From the NCBI RefSeq assembly GCF_041821145.1, contig NZ_JBGUBC010000003.1, positions 124,001 through 188,000 of the forward strand: 64,000 nt of DNA. The letters run 5' to 3'. The DNA is from Halopenitus sp041821145 (GTDB lineage Archaea; Halobacteriota; Halobacteria; Halobacteriales; Haloferacaceae). The notes under the pieces were generated by a model that searched no databases, was not told the origin of the DNA, and saw only the letters and a program-made list of their open reading frames with translations. Below, piece by piece: positions 42,150-50,843 of this stretch. The position numbers and the translations under genes are program-made. The stretch's first letter is position 1. Each line of letters opens with the position of its first letter.

Positions 42150-43409
42150 ATGGCGACGTACCACATCGAGACGTACGGCTGCACGTCCAACCGGGGTGAG
42201 AGCCGGCAGATCGAACGCGCCTTGCGCGACGGCGGGCATCATCCGGCCGAGGCCCCAGCCGATGCTGACGTCGCCATTCTCAACACCTGTACCGTCGTCG
42301 AGAAGACCGAACGGAACATGCTCCGGCGCGCCGAGGAACTCGCGGACGAGACGGCCGACCTGATCGTTACCGGTTGTATGGCGCTCGCACAGGGCGAGCA
42401 GTTCCGTGAGGCCGACATCGACGTCGAGGTCCTCCATTGGGATGAGGTTCCGACCCACGTCCGAAACGGCGAATGTCCGACTCACACGCCCGACTCCGAG
42501 CCGGTGATCGACGGCGTCGTCGGGATCCTCCCGATCGCCCGCGGATGCATGTCGAACTGCTCGTACTGCATCACGAAGTTCGCGACCGGTCGCGTCGACT
42601 CCCCACCGATCGAGCGGAATCTCGAAAAGGCGCGCGCGCTCGTTCACGCCGGCGCCAAGGAGATCCGAGTCACCGGTCAGGACACAGGCGTCTACGGATG
42701 GGACGACGGCGAACGGAAACTCCCGGAGCTGCTCGATCGGATCTGTGCGATCGACGGCGAGTTCCGCGTGCGACTCGGGATGGCCAATCCCGGCGGCATC
42801 CACGGCATCCACGAGGAGCTTGCGGACGTCTTTGCGAGCAACGAGAAGCTCTACGACTTCATCCACGCGCCGGTGCAATCCGGAAGCGATGAAGTTCTCG
42901 AATCGATGCGTCGGCAACACCGCGTCGGAAAGTTCCGTGAGGTCGTCGAGACCTTCGATGACGCCCTCGACCACTGGACGCTCTCTACGGACTTCATCGT
43001 CGGCTACCCGACCGAGACGGCCGCCAACCATGAGCGATCGATGGACCTCCTTCGGGAGGTTCGTCCCGAGAAGATCAACGTGACCCGGTTCTCGAAGCGG
43101 CCAGGAACCGACGCCGCCGAGATGAAGGGCCTCGGTGGAACGCTGAAAAAAAAGCGATCAAAGGCGATGTCCGAGCTCAAAATGGAGGTCGTCGGCGAGG
43201 CCTACGAGTCGATGGTCGGAACCGTCCGTGACGTGCTCGTCGTCCGGGAGGGGACCGGCGATTCGGTGAAGTGTCGCGACTCGGCGTACAGACAGATCAT
43301 CGTTCAAAACGCCGACGAGTACGGACTCGAACCCGGCGCGTTCGCCACGGTCGAGGTGACAGGTCACAACACCGTCTACGCCTTCGGCGAGCCGGTCTCG
43401 TCGTCGTAG
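42150..43409 (+). CDS. tRNA t6A37 methylthiotransferase (archaeal MtaB-like)
   Basis: 419 residues. The UPF0004 domain carries three cluster cysteines (C11, C47, C76). The radical-SAM motif RGCMSNCSYC places C133, C137 and C140, and the TRAM domain (about 350-412) ends FATVEVTGHNTVYAFGE. The enzyme adds a methylthio group to t6A37 of tRNA using two iron-sulfur clusters. The start MATYHIETYGC fits the family. Confidence 0.93.
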   Translation: MATYHIETYGCTSNRGESRQIERALRDGGHHPAEAPADADVAILNTCTVVEKTERNMLRRAEELADETADLIVTGCMALAQGEQFREADIDVEVLHWDEVPTHVRNGECPTHTPDSEPVIDGVVGILPIARGCMSNCSYCITKFATGRVDSPPIERNLEKARALVHAGAKEIRVTGQDTGVYGWDDGERKLPELLDRICAIDGEFRVRLGMANPGGIHGIHEELADVFASNEKLYDFIHAPVQSGSDEVLESMRRQHRVGKFREVVETFDDALDHWTLSTDFIVGYPTETAANHERSMDLLREVRPEKINVTRFSKRPGTDAAEMKGLGGTLKKKRSKAMSELKMEVVGEAYESMVGTVRDVLVVREGTGDSVKCRDSAYRQIIVQNADEYGLEPGAFATVEVTGHNTVYAFGEPVSSS

Positions 43410-43463
43410 CGATCTCGTCGCTTCTCGCTTCTCGATCCTCGTTCTCCCGTCCGATCAGACGTG

Positions 43464-43991
43464 TCAGACGTCGCCGTCCAGCGTGAGGGAGTCGGTCGCC
43501 GCGTTCCGGAGGGCATCCGATCGCCCGAACTCGCCGGGGGCGATCGCGACCGTTCGGACGCCATAGCCATTAGCGGTCTCCAGAACTGGCTTGAAGTCGG
43601 TGTCCCGCGAGGCGATCGCCAGGGTCGTCATCCGTCCCTCGGCCGCGAACCGCGTCGCGTCGACGGCGAGTTTTACGTCGACGTCTCCGGAGGTGATCAC
43701 GACTTCGTAGCCGCGGGCCTCCGCGGCCTGGATGAGCCCCGGGGTCGCGTGCTCGTCGAGGTAGAGCCGCGTCGTGACGAGCGGTCCCTCCTCGCTGGCC
43801 ACCTCACGAACGTCATCGAGGTCGACGTCGAACTCCTCGCGCAACACGTTCGGCCCGTCGACGAATAGTGCGACGCCGACGGTCCGGTCGACGTGGAACC
43901 CGCCGATACCTTTCGGATCCGGAGCCGCCTCCGCGCCGGGGTCGACACTTGCGCTCGGGCCCGCGTCCGTCCCGTCTCCTTCCGCGTCCAT
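43464..43991 (-). CDS. NYN-domain (LabA/TIGR00288-like) protein
   Basis: 175 residues from MDAEGDGTDAG; an acidic, Ser/Pro/Ala-rich leader precedes the domain. VALFVDGPNVLREEF gives the first catalytic Asp of NYN (PIN-like) ribonucleases; TSGDVDVKLAVDA and IASRDTDFKPVLE give the other acidic residues. It probably cleaves RNA with metal ions. The longer start at 44093 adds basic residues of poor quality and is not preferred. Confidence 0.85.
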   Translation of the reverse strand: MDAEGDGTDAGPSASVDPGAEAAPDPKGIGGFHVDRTVGVALFVDGPNVLREEFDVDLDDVREVASEEGPLVTTRLYLDEHATPGLIQAAEARGYEVVITSGDVDVKLAVDATRFAAEGRMTTLAIASRDTDFKPVLETANGYGVRTVAIAPGEFGRSDALRNAATDSLTLDGDV

Positions 43992-44184
43992 ATCTTCCGT
44001 ATCGGTCCCGTCGTCATATGCGTGCTGATCGGGCCATCGGCGCCATCCTGGGCCTTCCTGCCGGGATCGGTGGTTTGCGGCTTTGAGCTCCACGGGTGTT
44101 CGGGTTCAAGGGGGATAGCGTTCCAGTCCCACGGCGGCAGTCCGCCATGGCAAAACATTTGCCGCGAGCGAGCGAGGGGTCCGT

Positions 44185-45297
44185 ATGGCCCGACGCAAAC
44201 CGCCGCTTCACGCGGTCCACGAGGCGGCCGGCGCCTCGTTCGTGGATTTCGGCGGGTGGGACATGCCGGTCGAGTTCGATTCGATCCGCACAGAGCATAC
44301 GGCCGTCCGAGAATCGGCGGGGATCTTTGACGTCTCCCACATGGGCGAGATCGAGGTCGCCGGACCGGACGCGACGGCGTTGATGCAACGGCTCACGACC
44401 AACGACGTCGCCGCCCTCGATCCGGGCGAGGCACAGTACACGGCCGTCACCGACGAGGACGGAGTCATGCTCGACGACGTCGTCGTCTATCGGCGTTTCG
44501 AGGACTCGCCCGCCTACCTGTTCGTCCCGAACGCGGGCCACGACGTGGACGCCCACGACCGGTGGATCGACTACCGGGACGCGACGGACCTCGATGCAAC
44601 CGTGGGCAACGTCACCGACGAGTGGGCCATGTTTGCCATCCAGGGACCGGAGGCTCCCGATCTGGTCGCTGAGTCCACGGCTCCCGCTTCCGGAACGCCT
44701 GGCGTGGACGACGTCCGGTCGCTCTCGCGATTCGAGTTCGCACACGCCCGGATCGACGGCGTCGAGTGTCTCGTCGCGCGGACCGGATACACCGGCGAGG
44801 ACGGCTTCGAGGTCCTCTGTCCGGTCGACGACGCGGAGACGGTCTGGAACGCCCTCGACTGTCGACCGTGCGGTCTCGGCGCTCGGGACACGCTCCGCAT
44901 CGAGATGGGTTTTCTCCTGTCGGGACAGGACTTCGACCCGGACGAGGAGCCGAGAACTCCCTTCGAGGCCGGGATCGGCTTCGCCGTCGATCTGGACGTC
45001 GACTTTCGCGGCCGGGACGCGCTCGCGGCCCAACTGGATGCCGGCATCGACGAGCGGTTCACCGGAGTCGTCATGTCCGAACGTGGCGTCCCGCGGGAGG
45101 GCTATCCCGTGACCGACACCGCGGGCGCGACGATCGGACATCTCACCTCCGGAACGATGAGCCCGACTCTCGGGGAACCGATCGGGTTGGGCTATCTCGA
45201 CGCGGATGCTGCCGAGGACGGCACCGAAGTCGGCGTCGTCGTCCGCGGTGAGACGAAACGTGCACGCGTACAGTCCCCGCCCTTCCTTGACCGTTGA
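44185..45297 (+). CDS. gcvT: Glycine cleavage system T protein (aminomethyltransferase)
   Basis: 370 residues, full length. The start HAVHEAAGASFVDFGGWDMPVEF, DVSHMGEIEVAGPDAT and RTGYTGEDGFEVL are diagnostic; the folate-binding Asp lies in the VTDEDGVMLDDVVVY region. It transfers the methylene from lipoyl-bound aminomethyl to tetrahydrofolate. It begins the operon gcvT-gcvH-gcvPA-gcvPB. The lipoamide dehydrogenase gene is elsewhere. Confidence 0.95.
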   Translation: MARRKPPLHAVHEAAGASFVDFGGWDMPVEFDSIRTEHTAVRESAGIFDVSHMGEIEVAGPDATALMQRLTTNDVAALDPGEAQYTAVTDEDGVMLDDVVVYRRFEDSPAYLFVPNAGHDVDAHDRWIDYRDATDLDATVGNVTDEWAMFAIQGPEAPDLVAESTAPASGTPGVDDVRSLSRFEFAHARIDGVECLVARTGYTGEDGFEVLCPVDDAETVWNALDCRPCGLGARDTLRIEMGFLLSGQDFDPDEEPRTPFEAGIGFAVDLDVDFRGRDALAAQLDAGIDERFTGVVMSERGVPREGYPVTDTAGATIGHLTSGTMSPTLGEPIGLGYLDADAAEDGTEVGVVVRGETKRARVQSPPFLDR

Positions 45298-45319
45298 TCC
45301 TTCAGTACACCATCACACC

Positions 45320-45700
45320 ATGAGCTTCGATGTACCCGACGACCGTCGTTACCTGGAATCACACGAGTGGACGACCACCGAGGACCCCGTTCGGATCGGC
45401 ATCTCCGAGTTCGCACAGGACGAACTCGGCGACGTCGTCTTCGTCGAACTACCCGAGACCGGCGAGACCATCACCGCCGGTGAGACGTTCGGGGTCGTCG
45501 AGTCGATCAAGGCCGTTTCGGACCTGTATGCCCCGGTCTCAGGCGAGGTCACGGACGTGAACGAGGAACTCTTCGACGCGCCCGAACTCGTCAACGAGGA
45601 CCCCTACGGCGACGGCTGGATGCTCGAAATCGATCCCGCGGATGACGAGGAGTTCGACGAGCTCCTTACCGCAGCCGAGTATCGAGACCGGATCGAATGA
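45320..45700 (+). CDS. gcvH: Glycine cleavage system H protein
   Basis: 126 residues from MSFDVPDDRRYLESHEW. The lipoyl-lysine is K64 in GVVESIKAVSD. The H protein shuttles the aminomethyl group between the P and T proteins. The TGA overlaps the gcvPA ATG (ATGA), so translation of P1 is coupled to H. Confidence 0.95.
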   Translation: MSFDVPDDRRYLESHEWTTTEDPVRIGISEFAQDELGDVVFVELPETGETITAGETFGVVESIKAVSDLYAPVSGEVTDVNEELFDAPELVNEDPYGDGWMLEIDPADDEEFDELLTAAEYRDRIE

Positions 45701-47034
45701 CTGGGTCTCGATCCGGTTCCGGAACACCGTACGCCCCCCACACGGACGCCGAGGTCGCGGCGATGCTCGAAACGATCGGCCTCGATGAGGAGACCGATCT
45801 CTTCGATATCCCCGACCCCGTCGCCTTCGACGGGACGCTCGACATTCCGTCGCGATCCGAGCGGGCCGTCCGACGGGAACTCTCCCGGGCGTTCGAGCGG
45901 AATGACGACCTCACCGAGTTCCTCGGACGGGGTCATTATTCCCATTACGTCCCGAGCGCAGTCGACCACCTGTCCGACCGCTCGGAATTTCTCACGAGCT
46001 ACACCCAGTATCAACCCGAGATCACACAGGGGTTCCTCCAGGCCCTCTTCGAGTACCAGTCGATCCTCGTCGAACTCACCGGACTCCCAGTGGCGAACTG
46101 CTCGATGTACGATGCCGCGAGCGCGCTCGCGGAGGCCGCGACCCTCGCCGACCGGGTCCGATCGACATCCGGCGACGTCGTGCTCGTTCCCGAGCACCTC
46201 CGTGCGGGAAAGCGGGCGGTACTCGAAGGGTACTGTGACGGCGCGGGACTGACGGTCGAATCCTATCCGATGGATGATGGGATCGCCGACGTCGACGCCC
46301 TCGCCGATCGCCTCGACGAGACGGTCGTCATGGTCTACGCGGAGAATCCCACCGTCCGCGGCTGTATCGAGGAGCGGCTCGCCGCGATCGGTGATCTCGC
46401 TTCGGACGATGATGCGCTCTTCGTGCTCGGTTCGGACGTTCTCGCACTCTCGGTGCTTCGCGAGCCCGCGAGCGTCGGTGCCGATGTCGTCGTCGGGGAC
46501 GCCGGCGCCCTCGGTCTGCCGACCAGCTACGGTATGGGACTCGGGCTCTTTGCCTGCCGCGAGACGTTCCTCAGACAGGTCCCCGGCCGACTCGTCGGAA
46601 CGAGCGAGGACGCCGCCGGCGACCGCGCCTACACGCTCACGCTCCAGACGCGCGAACAACACATCCGCAAACAGCGGGCGACCTCCAACATTTGTACCAA
46701 CCAGGCGTGGGTCGCCCTCCGCGCCGCGATGCACGTGGTCCACCTCGGTCCCGACGGGCTCGTCGATCTGGCGAACGAGTGCGTTCGTGGCGCCGGGAGG
46801 CTCGCCGAGCAAATCGACGACATCTCGGGGTACAGAGCACCCCTCCACGATAGACATAACTTTCGGGAGTTCGCGATCCGCTGTGACCAGCCCGCACCAG
46901 CGGTCGCTAGCGACCTGGAGACGGAGGGATTCGCGGTCCACGCGATCGACGATCACCTACTGCAGGCGTGTGTCACCGACCAAAACACGGATGCGATCAC
47001 CGACCTCGTCGACGTCTTTGGGGAGGTGGCCTGA
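45697..47034 (+). CDS. gcvPA: Glycine dehydrogenase (decarboxylating) subunit 1
   Basis: 445 residues. The archaeal/Gram-positive split P protein: this is the subunit without the PLP lysine. Recognisable blocks are FLGRGHYSHYVPSAVDHL, SYTQYQPEITQGFLQALFEYQSILVELTG and RAYTLTLQTREQHIRKQRATSNICTNQ. It forms an alpha2beta2 complex with subunit 2. It is joined to gcvPB by TGA-ATG. Confidence 0.95.
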   Translation: MTGSRSGSGTPYAPHTDAEVAAMLETIGLDEETDLFDIPDPVAFDGTLDIPSRSERAVRRELSRAFERNDDLTEFLGRGHYSHYVPSAVDHLSDRSEFLTSYTQYQPEITQGFLQALFEYQSILVELTGLPVANCSMYDAASALAEAATLADRVRSTSGDVVLVPEHLRAGKRAVLEGYCDGAGLTVESYPMDDGIADVDALADRLDETVVMVYAENPTVRGCIEERLAAIGDLASDDDALFVLGSDVLALSVLREPASVGADVVVGDAGALGLPTSYGMGLGLFACRETFLRQVPGRLVGTSEDAAGDRAYTLTLQTREQHIRKQRATSNICTNQAWVALRAAMHVVHLGPDGLVDLANECVRGAGRLAEQIDDISGYRAPLHDRHNFREFAIRCDQPAPAVASDLETEGFAVHAIDDHLLQACVTDQNTDAITDLVDVFGEVA

Positions 47035-48462
47035 ATGCGCCACGATCAGGCCCGCTACACTCGAGAGGACGAGGACAAACACGAGCCGCTGCTGGCCGAA
47101 AAGCGCGAGGAGACGGTCGACGTCCGCGATGAGAGCCCGCTTCCGGACGATCTGACCCGCGAGGAACTGACGCTGCCGGCGCTTTCGGAACCCGAGTTGA
47201 CCCGTCATTACACCCGGCTCTCCCAGATGAACTGGGCGATCGACACCGGGCCCTACCCGCTCGGGTCGTGTACGATGAAGTACAACCCGCCGTTCACTGA
47301 GGACGTCGCTGCCGACCCGAACGCGGCGGTCCATCCCGATCGCTCGGCGGCGTCGACACAGGGGAATCTGTCGGTCCTCCATGGCCTTCAGGAGTATCTG
47401 GCCACGATCGGCGGAATGGATGCGGTGACGCTACAGCCTCCGGCCGGGGCTGCCGGCGAGTTCACCGGGATCCGGATCGCGAAGGCCTATCACGAGTCAC
47501 GAGGAGACGACCGCTCGGAGGTTATCGTTCCGGCCTCTGCCCACGGAACCAACTTCGCGACTGCCGCGCTTGCGGGGTACGACGTCGTGGAACTCCCCTC
47601 CGACGACGACGGTCGCGTCGATCTGGACGCGTTGCGGGCGGCCGTTTCCGAGGACACTGCCGCATTGATGCTCACGAATCCGAATACGGTCGGGCTCTTC
47701 GAGCGTGACATCGAGGAGATCGCGACGATCGTTCACGACGCCGGTGGACTGCTGTACTACGACGGCGCCAACCTCAACGCGCTCCTTGGACGGGCCCGCC
47801 CCGGCGACATGGGATTCGACGTGATGCATTATAACGTCCACAAGACCTTCGCCACGCCGCACGGCGGCGGCGGTCCCGGCGCGGGTCCCGTCGGCGTGGT
47901 CGATGACCTCGTGGAATTCCTCCCCACTCCGCACGTTCGCGAGCGGGAGAGCGGTGCCGGCTACGAACTGGTCGAGCCCGACCAGTCGATCGGGAAGGTC
48001 CACGGCTTCTCCGGAAACTGGCTCGTGTTGATAAAGGCGTACGCCTACATCGCTCGTCTCGGCGAGGACGGACTTCTCGATGCCTCCGCGAAGGCGGTTC
48101 TCAACGCGAACTACCTGGCAGCACGGATCGATCTCGAGGTCCCGTATGGACCCTTCCATCACGAGTTCGCGGCGACTGCCGGCGATCGCGACGCCGCCGA
48201 CGTGGCAAAACGAATGCTCGATTACGGAGTTCATCCTCCGACCACGAAGTGGCCGGAGATGGTCCCCGAGGCGATGTTGACCGAGCCGACCGAGATCGAA
48301 AGCCGGTCGTCCCTCGACGACCTCGCCGCAGCCTTCGATCGCGCCTACGCCGACGACCTGGCCGAACTCGAGTCGGCTCCGAATCGAACGACGGCGCGGC
48401 GGATCGATCAGGTCTCGGCCGCCCGGAATCCGGTGTTGTCCTGGCGAGACCTGGACATCTGA
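47035..48462 (+). CDS. gcvPB: Glycine dehydrogenase (decarboxylating) subunit 2
   Basis: 475 residues. The PLP-binding lysine is K270 in HYNVHKTFATPHGGGGPG. YPLGSCTMKYNP and QPPAGAAGEFTGIRIAKAYH are typical. With subunit 1 it decarboxylates glycine and loads the H protein. It is the last gene of the operon; the CoA transferase that follows is on the other strand. Confidence 0.95.
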   Translation: MRHDQARYTREDEDKHEPLLAEKREETVDVRDESPLPDDLTREELTLPALSEPELTRHYTRLSQMNWAIDTGPYPLGSCTMKYNPPFTEDVAADPNAAVHPDRSAASTQGNLSVLHGLQEYLATIGGMDAVTLQPPAGAAGEFTGIRIAKAYHESRGDDRSEVIVPASAHGTNFATAALAGYDVVELPSDDDGRVDLDALRAAVSEDTAALMLTNPNTVGLFERDIEEIATIVHDAGGLLYYDGANLNALLGRARPGDMGFDVMHYNVHKTFATPHGGGGPGAGPVGVVDDLVEFLPTPHVRERESGAGYELVEPDQSIGKVHGFSGNWLVLIKAYAYIARLGEDGLLDASAKAVLNANYLAARIDLEVPYGPFHHEFAATAGDRDAADVAKRMLDYGVHPPTTKWPEMVPEAMLTEPTEIESRSSLDDLAAAFDRAYADDLAELESAPNRTTARRIDQVSAARNPVLSWRDLDI

Positions 48463-48486
48463 GCGGCGCGTCCCACCTTCGTTGGT

Positions 48487-49758
48487 CTATTCGTCCGGGA
48501 TCGCCCCGGCCTCGCGTAGCGTCCGCAGATCCCCTTCGTCGTAGCCGTACTCGGTCAGCACGTCCGCCGTGTGTTCGCCCAAAAGCGGCGGATGGTGTCG
48601 ATAGGTCGTCGGCGTCCGCGAGAAATGCATCGGCGATCCGGGCATCTCGACGGTGCCGGCCGTCGGGTGATCCATCTCCACGTGCATCCCGCGGGCGTGG
48701 ATCTGCGGGTCATCGAACAGCTCCGCCATGTCCCGGACGTGGCTCGCGGGGACGTCGTGATCCGCAAGCGCATCGAGCGCCTCCTCGGTCGTCAACGCGG
48801 CGAACTCCGCGTTGAGTTCCGCATCGAGAACCGCCCGGTTGCGGACGCGTTTCGTGTTCGTCTCGAAGCGCTCGTCGGCGAGCAGGTCGGGGCGATCGAG
48901 CGCCTCACAAAGCGGCGGCCAGAAGGGGTCCGACGAGCAGGCGACGACGACGTAACCGTCGCGCGTCTGGAAGGCCTGGTACGGAGCGATGTTCGGATGC
49001 TTGCTCCCCATCCGACCCGGCGGATCACCGGAGGCGAAATAGTTCGTCGCCATGTAACTCATCCAGGCCGCCTGTCCATCGAGGAGGCTCACGTCGACCT
49101 TCTGACCGGTCCCGTCGCCGAGTTCCCGCTCCAGTAGCGACGCGAGGATCGCCTGTGTAGCGTACATCCCCGCGCCGACGTCGGCGAGCGCGACGCCCAC
49201 GCGCACTGGCGGCCCGCCCTCGACGCCGGTGATGCTCATCAGCCCGCCGCGCGCCTGCATCATGATGTCGTAGGCGGGCTTGTCGCGATCGGGGCCCCAC
49301 TCACCGTATCCGGAGATCGCACAGTAGATCAATCCGGGATTCGATTCGCACAGATCGCCATACCCGAGACCCCACTCGGCCATCTTGCCGACACGGAAGT
49401 TCTCGACGAGCACGTCGGCCTCGTTCGCGAGATCTCGAAACACCGTACGGCCCGCCTCGCTCGCGAGATTCAACTCGACGGAGCGCTTGTTGCGGTTGAC
49501 GCTCACATAGTAGGCGCTCTCGCCCGGTTCCTCCCGCTTGTCGCCCGACTCCGTTCCCTCCTCGTCGCCGAACGATGGTGGATACCAGCCGCGTGTCTGG
49601 TCGCCCTCGCCGGGCCGTTCGATCTTGATCACGTCCGCGCCGAGATCGCCGAGTTGCATTGTACAGAACGGTCCCACGAGCACCCGGGAGGCATCGAGTA
49701 CGGTCACGCCCTCGAGCGGTCCGTTCTCCTCCGTCGGGGTTCGGGCTTCACCGACCAT
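48487..49758 (-). CDS. Class III CoA transferase (CaiB/BaiF family)
   Basis: 423 residues from MVGEARTPTEENGPLEGVTVLDASRVLVGPF. The family signature QLGDLGADVIKIERPGEGDQTR and the catalytic Asp in KPAYDIMMQARGGLMSITG are present. It moves CoA between carboxylic acids; the natural substrates cannot be read from the sequence. It stands alone on the minus strand between gcvPB and a plus-strand dehydrogenase. Confidence 0.92.
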   Translation of the reverse strand: MVGEARTPTEENGPLEGVTVLDASRVLVGPFCTMQLGDLGADVIKIERPGEGDQTRGWYPPSFGDEEGTESGDKREEPGESAYYVSVNRNKRSVELNLASEAGRTVFRDLANEADVLVENFRVGKMAEWGLGYGDLCESNPGLIYCAISGYGEWGPDRDKPAYDIMMQARGGLMSITGVEGGPPVRVGVALADVGAGMYATQAILASLLERELGDGTGQKVDVSLLDGQAAWMSYMATNYFASGDPPGRMGSKHPNIAPYQAFQTRDGYVVVACSSDPFWPPLCEALDRPDLLADERFETNTKRVRNRAVLDAELNAEFAALTTEEALDALADHDVPASHVRDMAELFDDPQIHARGMHVEMDHPTAGTVEMPGSPMHFSRTPTTYRHHPPLLGEHTADVLTEYGYDEGDLRTLREAGAIPDE

Positions 49759-49884
49759 GGATACGCATGGCTCGCCCTTGCGGCGACGACGGCTTAAAAA
49801 CCTCGGGCGATCGGCCCTTCCTCGGACAGGGGAGATGGGCGTCATCGGGATCGACGGATCTCAGTCCCGGGTTCGAGGCTTAGA

Positions 49885-49892
49885 CTTTTAGG
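49885..49892 (+). promoter_or_regulatory. TATA box of the beta-hydroxyacid dehydrogenase gene
   Basis: CTTTTAGG is centred about 27 bases before the ATG at 49916, which fits a leaderless transcript. Confidence 0.45.
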
Positions 49893-49915
49893 CACCATGC
49901 CCCCATAGGAATACT

Positions 49916-50827
49916 ATGCCGACAAAGACCGTTGGATTCGTTGGACTCGGAATCATGGGCCTGCCGATGGCGAAGAACCTGCTGGATGCGGGGTATTCGG
50001 TCGTCGGACACAATCGCTCCGCCGAACCGACCGAGGAACTCGTGGAGTATGGCGGCGAAGACGGGGGATCCCCTGCGGGGGTCGCTGAGCGGAGCGACGT
50101 CGTCCTGATGTGTTTGCCGGACTCGCCGGACGTCGAGAACGTCGTTCTCGGTGAGGGATCCGAATCGGATCCCCTTATCGAGGGGGTGAGCGAGGGCATG
50201 ACCGTCGTCGATCACTCGACCATCTCGCCGACGGTCGCGGAGTCGGTGGCCGAGGAACTCGCCGACGACGGCGTGACGATGCTCGACGCTCCGATTTCAG
50301 GTGGTGAACAGGGCGCGATCGACGGGACGTTGTCGATCATGGTCGGCGGCGACGAGGACGCACTCGACGATCAGATGGACGTCCTTGAGGTGATGGGCGA
50401 GACGATCACACACTGTGGCCCGAGCGGCACCGGACAGACGACGAAGGCGTGCAACCAGATCGTCGTCGCCGCTCAGATGGTCGGGGTCAGCGAGGCGCTC
50501 GTGTTCGCGGACAACGCCGGTGCCGACCTTGAGGCCGTCGTGAACGCCATAAGCGGCGGCGCGGCGGGATGTTGGACCCTCGACAACCGCGCTCCCAACA
50601 TGATCCAGGGTGACTTCGATCCGGGATTCTTCGCGCAGTACCAGTACAAGGACCTTCGGATCGCCACGGACGCCGGCGAGAACTTCGGTTCGCCGATGCC
50701 CCAGACCGCGCTCAACCACGAACTCTACAAGACGATGGTGCAAAACGGGATGGAACGGGACGACAACTCGGGCGTGATGCAGGTCCTCGAGATGCTGTCC
50801 GGCGGGGAAGCGCGCGTCGACGAGTAG
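49916..50827 (+). CDS. Beta-hydroxyacid dehydrogenase (GarR/MmsB-like)
   Basis: 303 residues. The N-terminal GFVGLGIMGLPMAKNL is the Rossmann motif; the substrate-binding DAPISGGEQGAIDGTL and the catalytic Lys region (GPSGTGQTTKACNQ) fit 3-hydroxyisobutyrate dehydrogenase and tartronate semialdehyde reductase. NRSAEPT after beta-2 (Arg not Asp) suggests NADP preference. With DgoD and other sugar-acid genes in the window, a role in glycerate or sugar-acid metabolism is possible. Confidence 0.92.
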   Translation: MPTKTVGFVGLGIMGLPMAKNLLDAGYSVVGHNRSAEPTEELVEYGGEDGGSPAGVAERSDVVLMCLPDSPDVENVVLGEGSESDPLIEGVSEGMTVVDHSTISPTVAESVAEELADDGVTMLDAPISGGEQGAIDGTLSIMVGGDEDALDDQMDVLEVMGETITHCGPSGTGQTTKACNQIVVAAQMVGVSEALVFADNAGADLEAVVNAISGGAAGCWTLDNRAPNMIQGDFDPGFFAQYQYKDLRIATDAGENFGSPMPQTALNHELYKTMVQNGMERDDNSGVMQVLEMLSGGEARVDE

Positions 50828-50843
50828 CCACTTTCGGGTCGTC

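Noticed and set aside
42024..43031. A long minus-strand open frame antisense to the MtaB gene
   Set aside because: It mirrors the GC-rich codon bias of the MtaB gene, has no family motifs and is overlapped by a well-supported gene.
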